A DNA stretch of 64,000 nt from Pseudomonadaceae bacterium. Its GTDB lineage: Bacteria; Pseudomonadota; Gammaproteobacteria; Pseudomonadales; Pseudomonadaceae. The DNA is taken from the NCBI GenBank assembly GCA_900766265.1, contig CAAFUS010000018.1:62001-126000 (forward strand), read 5' to 3'. The position numbers and the translations under genes are program-made. The first letter of the stretch is position 1. Each line of letters starts with the position of its first letter. The notes beneath the pieces were generated by a model. It saw nothing but the letters and a program-made list of their open reading frames with translations, did not search any database and was not told where the DNA came from. This document shows positions 60,501-64,000 of the stretch, piece after piece.

Positions 60501-61309
60501 TCGGTGAGCAGGGCCGCGTCCGGTTCGGCCGCGTCATAGAGCTGCAGCTGGAACAGGCTGCTGCGCGAACCGAGGATACCCTCAAGGAGATCGTTCAGCC
60601 GAAACGCGCCGTGCAGAGTGCCGGCGAAGGCGGCCCGTCGTTCGTCGCGGGTGGTGGTGGGTGCGTTGGGGCGGTACACCGGCAGGTACAGCAGCACGCC
60701 GACCTGCACATGCTGCTCCGTCTCCTGCTTCAGCCGAAGTGGCCCGGTCATGACAGGCACGCCCTTTTCCCGTGCGCTTTCGATGGCCTCCCGGCGGCCC
60801 GGTTCGCTGAGCATGTCGTAGCCCACCACCCTGCGGTTGCGCCAGTCGGTGGGATGAATGAAGTCGACGACCAGGTACTCGTCTCGCGCCCCTTCGGGGT
60901 ACATGCGAAAGCCGGGGCGGCCGTTGCGGCGGATGTCGGCAACGAGCTGGGTCAGTGTCTCGGGAGTGGCATAGCGAGCCAGGCTGACCGCCTGGATGCC
61001 GGGATAAAGATCCTGGAGCTGCAGCTGATCGGTGGCGCGGGTCCAGTCCTCGGGCGTGACCTCTCCACTGCCGGCGACAAAGCCGGACAAACCCCGCAAC
61101 ACCATTTCGTAGGCGCGCATGCGCTCTTTAAGGGTGTGCTCGATGTCATTGACAGCGAAGACGAAGCGCCGCTCGTCTTCGGAAGCACTGCGCTTTTCAA
61201 GGGCTTGCCAATGCCAGCCGACCCATCCACACAGCCCCGCCAGCAAGGTCAGGGTGACCAATACAGGCAGCCAGGCTCTGCGCGAATGGAAAGCGGGGCG
61301 ACGATCCAT
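57584..61309 (-). CDS. CHASE-PAS-PAS hybrid sensor histidine kinase with three receiver domains
   Basis: A 1,241-aa membrane kinase. TM near 15-35, periplasmic CHASE domain (~60-260, with HTLKERMRAYEMVLRGLSGF and YPGIQAVSLARY), TM near 310-330, two PAS domains (~350-590), HisKA with His in NMSHELRTPLNSIL (~610), HATPase with NLLSNALKF, DTGIGIP and GGTGLGLAI. Three receivers follow: the first has LIVDSD and VVLDVLLPD; the second has a weak acidic pair (LLLETD) and IIDHAF; the third has LLVDDD and LLDMSAAKLDG, where the region after Asp is unusual. ATG follows GAGGAGGTCGG. Confidence 0.94.
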   Translation of the reverse strand: MDRRPAFHSRRAWLPVLVTLTLLAGLCGWVGWHWQALEKRSASEDERRFVFAVNDIEHTLKERMRAYEMVLRGLSGFVAGSGEVTPEDWTRATDQLQLQDLYPGIQAVSLARYATPETLTQLVADIRRNGRPGFRMYPEGARDEYLVVDFIHPTDWRNRRVVGYDMLSEPGRREAIESAREKGVPVMTGPLRLKQETEQHVQVGVLLYLPVYRPNAPTTTRDERRAAFAGTLHGAFRLNDLLEGILGSRSSLFQLQLYDAAEPDAALLTERQPISETAQFKRTRNLYMYGRSWQLVVASTPEYETILRGNRQSFSLLGALTAALLFSLMVGSYLYLRERTLRESRALSLKLQERESRFRQLIEKLPVATLLCNDRGRIELANQSAASLLGTSIEGLLDERVSRYVPGVLIDESRAGPMAANQEEFQAQRDDGSLVPVAVSLTQLSREDGLHHVINLVDLQARKSAEERFRNVVEASPNALALVDEHGIITMVNRQTEAMFGYDRQQLLGQPVEMLLPEVLRETHRELLQGYMRNAEPRRMGSNRELFGRHADGRPLPLEVGLSPMRAGDKLMVQAVIIDISHRKAAERRLRDQADELALANRYKSEFLANMSHELRTPLNSILILSDQMRQNTAGNLTEKQVRHADIMHRAGNDLLQLINDVLDLAKIEAGRMQLDIEPLDLEDLLGEVEASLRPMAEQKGLALNVRIEPGVCTAIRSDRVRLEQILRNLLSNALKFTERGSVDIIVDRVVADEDEAPDSETLRIRVCDTGIGIPAEHHERIFQAFQQIDGSISRHYGGTGLGLAITRQLVEVLDGRVTLTSAPGEGSCFAVQIPVTLARPAEPRGEPRGESRPVTRMSQRPWVLIVDSDVEFAAQVAEAAGNHGFDSLVCHSAEEAQQALKNDRFAAVVLDVLLPDHSGWQVLASTRGEERHHDVSVIVISSVPQPHDWHDDDSRYLVKPVPRAELERLFIELARQKHNPLRLLLLETDRSLRQPLRDHLERLGYSVTVARNSDEARLAYAEQSYSAMIIDHAFNGESGLDLLAALDRLRPLGGARVVLGVDHPLDGEELRRLERYAGVTLSKERAVEQIGPLLRPQEYSNPVSRGAVEQPLLGQRVLLVDDDVRTIYTLTAQLDELGLQVVPATDAEEALDYFDEEPIDLVLLDMSAAKLDGRTLIHRLRNEHGCQVPIIALTARAMKEDKERCVEAGADDHLPKPVAQSELAERLEHWLGVAMKRSAD

Positions 61310-61461
61310 CCGACCTCCTCAGCCACTTGCTGGCGCACTATCAGCACAGTGAGAGTCTCCAGGCGCCTCGGAGGTTCCGACCGTTTCGATCAGAACCCCC
61401 AAATTCGTCACATTATTGGCGACAAGAAACCAGCAAGCAGCCCGAGGAAGGAGCGTCGTCT

Positions 61462-62118
61462 TTACATCTGGATCAGGTTGATCTCGACACGACGGTTCTG
61501 CGCACGACCCGCCTCGGTGCTGTTGCTGGCGATGGGCTGGCTCGGGCCGGCGCCATAGGCGGAGATGCGGTTGGACGGAATCCCGTTTGACCGCAGGTAG
61601 GACGCCACGCTCTGCGCACGACGATTGGACAGGTCCTGGTTCAGCTGCAGCGAGCCGGTGCTGTCGGTATGACCGACAATGTTCACGCCGTTCTTGTTGA
61701 ACTCCTTGAACACCAGCACCAGCGAGTTCAGCGTCGGGTAGAAGCTCGAGGAAATGTCGGCCGAGTTGCTGCCGAACGTGATGTTGCCCGGCATGATCAG
61801 GGTCAGCTGATCGCCGTTGCGCTGCACCTGCACGCCAGTGCCCTGCAGCGTCTGACGCAGCTTGGCTTCCTGGGTGTCGACGTAGTAGCCGTAGCCACCA
61901 CCGGCGGCACCGCCGACGGCAGCGCCAATCAGCGCGCCCTTGGTACGGTCCTTCTTGCTCGAGGTTGCCGCACCGATGACCGCGCCGCTTACCGCACCAA
62001 CGCCGCCATAGATGCCGGCCTTGCCCGCCTGGGACTCACCGGTGTAGGGATTGGTGGTGCAACCGGCGAGCAGTACGAAGCCTGCAGCCACGGCGGTCAG
62101 GTTACCCAGCATCTTCAT
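61462..62118 (-). CDS. OmpA-family glycine-zipper lipoprotein (YiaD-like)
   Basis: A 218-aa outer-membrane lipoprotein. The signal MKMLGNLTAVAAGFVLLAGC has lipobox LLAGC (Cys20). A glycine-zipper region (residues ~35-75, GGVGAVSGAVIGAAT and GALIGAAVGGAAGGGYGYYV) may insert into membrane, and an OmpA domain (~110-216) carries NITFGSNSADISS, IVGHTDSTGS and LSNRRAQSVASYL for peptidoglycan binding. It resembles YiaD. AAGGAAG lies before ATG 62118. It precedes the hybrid kinase gene by 152 bp on the same strand. Confidence 0.93.
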   Translation of the reverse strand: MKMLGNLTAVAAGFVLLAGCTTNPYTGESQAGKAGIYGGVGAVSGAVIGAATSSKKDRTKGALIGAAVGGAAGGGYGYYVDTQEAKLRQTLQGTGVQVQRNGDQLTLIMPGNITFGSNSADISSSFYPTLNSLVLVFKEFNKNGVNIVGHTDSTGSLQLNQDLSNRRAQSVASYLRSNGIPSNRISAYGAGPSQPIASNSTEAGRAQNRRVEINLIQM

Positions 62119-62259
62119 ATGTACTTCCTTAGATCATGTTCGGTTATCAAACTGGCCGCCCCGACGGAGCAGGCTCCTGCAGGGCGCGGCAAGATTAACA
62201 AGATGAAGCGCAGCGGAGTGGGAACCGGCCATCAGAACGATGATCGGTACGGGCGCCGG

Positions 62260-62901
62260 TCAGGCGCGCACGAAAGGGTTCTCCCGCATCTCGTCGCCCA
62301 GTCGGGTGTCGGCACCGTGCCCGGCGACCACTGTGGCGTCCTCGTCCAGCCGGTACAGGCGTCGCCTGATCGAACGCTCCAGCGCGGCCCGGTCGCCGCC
62401 CCACAGGTCGGTCCTGCCAACGCCACGACGGAACAGCGTATCGCCGGCGATCAGCAGCTTCGCCTCAGGAAACCAGAAGCTCATCGAGCCCGGCGTGTGT
62501 CCGGGCGTGTGCAACGCAACGCCGCAGCCGCAATCAAGCGCCTGGTCATCAGCCAGCCACTGGTCCGGCGCGGGCACCGGCACGTAGGGCACACCGAACA
62601 GCCGGCACTGCATTTCCAGGTTGTCCCAGAGGAACTGATCGTCCTTGTGCAGGTGCAAGGTAGCGCCGGTCCGCTCCTTCATCTGGCCGGAGGCGAGAAA
62701 GTGGTCCAGGTGCGCGTGGGTGTGGATGATGCTTACCAACTTCAGGCCATGGGCCTCCAGGCGCGACAGGATCAGCTCCGGATCGCCGCCCGGATCGACC
62801 ACGATGGCCTTCTTGCTCAGCGGATCACCAATGAGAGTGCAGTTGCACTGCAAAGGCCCGACGGGAAAGGTTTCGCGAATCAGGGAAGCGGAATTCGACA
62901 C
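62260..62901 (-). CDS. MBL-fold metallo-hydrolase (glyoxalase II-like)
   Basis: A 213-aa metallo-beta-lactamase-fold enzyme. Metal ligands are in IIHTHAHLDHFLAS (HxHxDH), a later HTPGHTPGSMSF, GDTLFRRGVGRTDLWGG and VVAGHGADTRLGDEMRENPF. The C-terminal ENPF recalls YcbL-type glyoxalase II homologues. GTG 62901 follows GAGG by six bases and starts VSNSASLIRETFPVGPLQCN; an in-frame ATG upstream adds 19 unlikely residues. It lies 81 bp after the acyl-CoA ligase stop on the same strand. Confidence 0.9.
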   Translation of the reverse strand: MSNSASLIRETFPVGPLQCNCTLIGDPLSKKAIVVDPGGDPELILSRLEAHGLKLVSIIHTHAHLDHFLASGQMKERTGATLHLHKDDQFLWDNLEMQCRLFGVPYVPVPAPDQWLADDQALDCGCGVALHTPGHTPGSMSFWFPEAKLLIAGDTLFRRGVGRTDLWGGDRAALERSIRRRLYRLDEDATVVAGHGADTRLGDEMRENPFVRA

Positions 62902-62982
62902 AGAGAGCCTCGCTGCGGTGGTGGTTGCCGCGCAGGTTATCAAGACCTGGCGCGGCATGCCCGCCGCGACGCTGGCGCAGCC

Positions 62983-64000
62983 TCAGAGCGACGACAGCTC
63001 CACGCCGCCCTGTTCCTGCCAACGGGCGATGTCGACCCGGATGCGCTTCTTGTCGAGCTTGCCGACGCTGGTCTTGGGAATCTCCGCGACCAGGGCGATC
63101 TGCGAAGGGATCGCCCATTTGTTGATCTGCCCCGCGTCCACGGCAGGCTGGAGGAAGTCCTGCAGAGTACGGGCGTCGAGCGACTGGTCTTGCGCGAGCA
63201 CCAGCAGCGCGAACGGACGCTCGCCCCAGCGCTCATCCGGCACGCCAACCACGGCCACCTCGCGCACCGCCGGATGGCGGCTGATCAGGTCTTCGAGGGC
63301 CAGCGATGACAACCACTCGCCGCCGGTCTTGATCACGTCCTTGATGCGGTCGCGGATGTCGATGGCGCCGCCGGGGTCGATCGAGGCGACGTCGCCGGTG
63401 TGCAACCAGCCGCCCTGCCAGAGCTCCTCGCCCTTCTCCGGCTCGCGGAAGTAGCTCTGTGTCAGCCAGGGCGCGCGCAGTACCAGTTCGCCCTGGGCAA
63501 CGCCGTCGGCGGGCAGGAAGCGCCCGTCCGCCCCCTGGATCGCCGCGTCGACCAGCACCACCGGCACGCCGGCCTTCAGGTAGGCCCGGGTCTGCGCCTC
63601 TTCGTCCGCGTCGAGCAGTTCGTCACTGATGTGCGCACCGGAAATCAGCGGGCAGGTCTCCGACATGCCATAGGCCGCCGACAGGCGCATGCCGCGCGCC
63701 TTCGCCGCCTCGTAACAGCCTCGGTTGAGCGCGCTGCCCCCGACGATGATCTTCCAGCCGGCGAAATCGATGTCCTGGGCGGCGCCGGCGTTGAGCAGCA
63801 TCTGCACGATGGTCGGCACGCAATGGGAGAAGGTGACCTTTTCCCGGCGCCACAGCTCGATCAGGAACGGCGGATCGTAGCGGCCGGGGTAGACCTGCTT
63901 GACCCCAAGCATGGTTGCCACGTAGGGCATGCCCCAGGCGTGCACGTGGAACATCGGGGTGATTGGCATGTAAACATCGCCGGTGCGCATCAGCTCCGGA
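62983..64000 (-). CDS. Acyl-CoA synthetase (AMP-forming), C-terminal part (cut by window edge)
   Basis: The C-terminal ~339 codons of a fatty-acid-CoA ligase; the reading frame continues past base 64000, so the ATG at 63990 is internal. It has MFHVHAWGMPYVATMLGVKQ, KIIVGGSALNRG, the acyl-adenylate motif AAYGMSETCPLI, GWLHTGDVASID, DRIKDVIKTGGEW and the catalytic Lys in TSVGKLDKKRIR. The arrangement is that of medium/long-chain fatty acyl-CoA synthetases of the AlkK type. The upstream N-terminal region is out of view. Confidence 0.92.
   Translation of the reverse strand, partial: PELMRTGDVYMPITPMFHVHAWGMPYVATMLGVKQVYPGRYDPPFLIELWRREKVTFSHCVPTIVQMLLNAGAAQDIDFAGWKIIVGGSALNRGCYEAAKARGMRLSAAYGMSETCPLISGAHISDELLDADEEAQTRAYLKAGVPVVLVDAAIQGADGRFLPADGVAQGELVLRAPWLTQSYFREPEKGEELWQGGWLHTGDVASIDPGGAIDIRDRIKDVIKTGGEWLSSLALEDLISRHPAVREVAVVGVPDERWGERPFALLVLAQDQSLDARTLQDFLQPAVDAGQINKWAIPSQIALVAEIPKTSVGKLDKKRIRVDIARWQEQGGVELSSL

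Noticed and set aside
1..64000. tRNA, rRNA, insertion sequences, integrase or CRISPR arrays
   Set aside because: None seen: no transposase or integrase products, no regularly spaced repeats, and no cloverleaf-like sequence noticed by eye. A covariance-model scan would be needed to exclude small RNAs.

Overview
The window is ordinary, densely coded chromosome of a high-GC gammaproteobacterium of the Pseudomonas type, most likely the Pseudomonas (Stutzerimonas) stutzeri group. Seen directly: an MvaT-type H-NS protein, SlyD, RhlB, an AlgA-type bifunctional mannose enzyme, FolX/FolM, OlsB/OlsA, class I fumarase beside a membrane diguanylate cyclase, and GTG starts with GGAG-type ribosome sites. 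The genus is inferred from this gene content and from gene neighbourhoods known in Pseudomonas. I see no rRNA, tRNA, insertion sequence, prophage or CRISPR array.

Layout. 1-6.7 kb (minus): start of purL (cut by the left edge), then the amino-acid ABC transporter aapJQMP. 7.2-10.9 kb (plus): a carboxylesterase, a cyclic-nucleotide-binding GGDEF protein with a coupled leader peptide, rhlB, and an unlisted 54-aa membrane protein. 10.9-14.7 kb (minus): moaCDE, a PIN-PhoH ATPase and a DmeF-like metal exporter. 14.9-21.7 kb: yaaA, a 737-bp leader region and an algA-type gene, two small conserved genes, purU, mvaT and sbcB. 21.9-28.7 kb: a six-gene operon RDD / SpoIIM-like / DUF4129 / DUF4350 / MoxR / DUF58, the least understood multi-gene system here. 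28.7-33.8 kb: PilZ protein, two envelope proteins, pykA, a 2Fe-2S reductase overlapping a membrane diguanylate cyclase. 34-40.3 kb: fumarase, small genes, a PLD-type lipid synthase, then olsBA (ornithine lipid synthesis) behind what looks like a four-unit PHO-box array, and acpH. 40.3-47.4 kb: class II aldolase, flavodoxin, PilZ-like protein, folM-folX, SDR, DUF1244-HopJ, trxB, cysZ. 47.5-50.5 kb (minus): Old Yellow Enzyme with a TetR regulator and duplicated operators, glutathione peroxidase, slyD. 50.6-55.3 kb: DUF3565, ackA-pta, acyltransferase. 55.3-64 kb (minus): REC-PAS-GGDEF-EAL protein, a large CHASE hybrid kinase, an OmpA-type lipoprotein, an MBL hydrolase and an acyl-CoA ligase cut by the right edge.

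Themes. Three GGDEF proteins, two PilZ-type proteins and an alginate/Psl-type precursor enzyme suggest strong investment in c-di-GMP and surface polysaccharide control. Membrane lipid remodelling (PLD-type synthase, OlsBA, two PlsC-type acyltransferases, AcpH) is a second theme. The strongest new-looking signals are non-coding: the PHO-box array at 37982-38021, the 14-bp operator repeated before the OYE and tetR genes, an AlgU-like promoter 564 bp upstream of the algA-type gene, and the 14-codon leader peptide that overlaps the CNB-GGDEF start.
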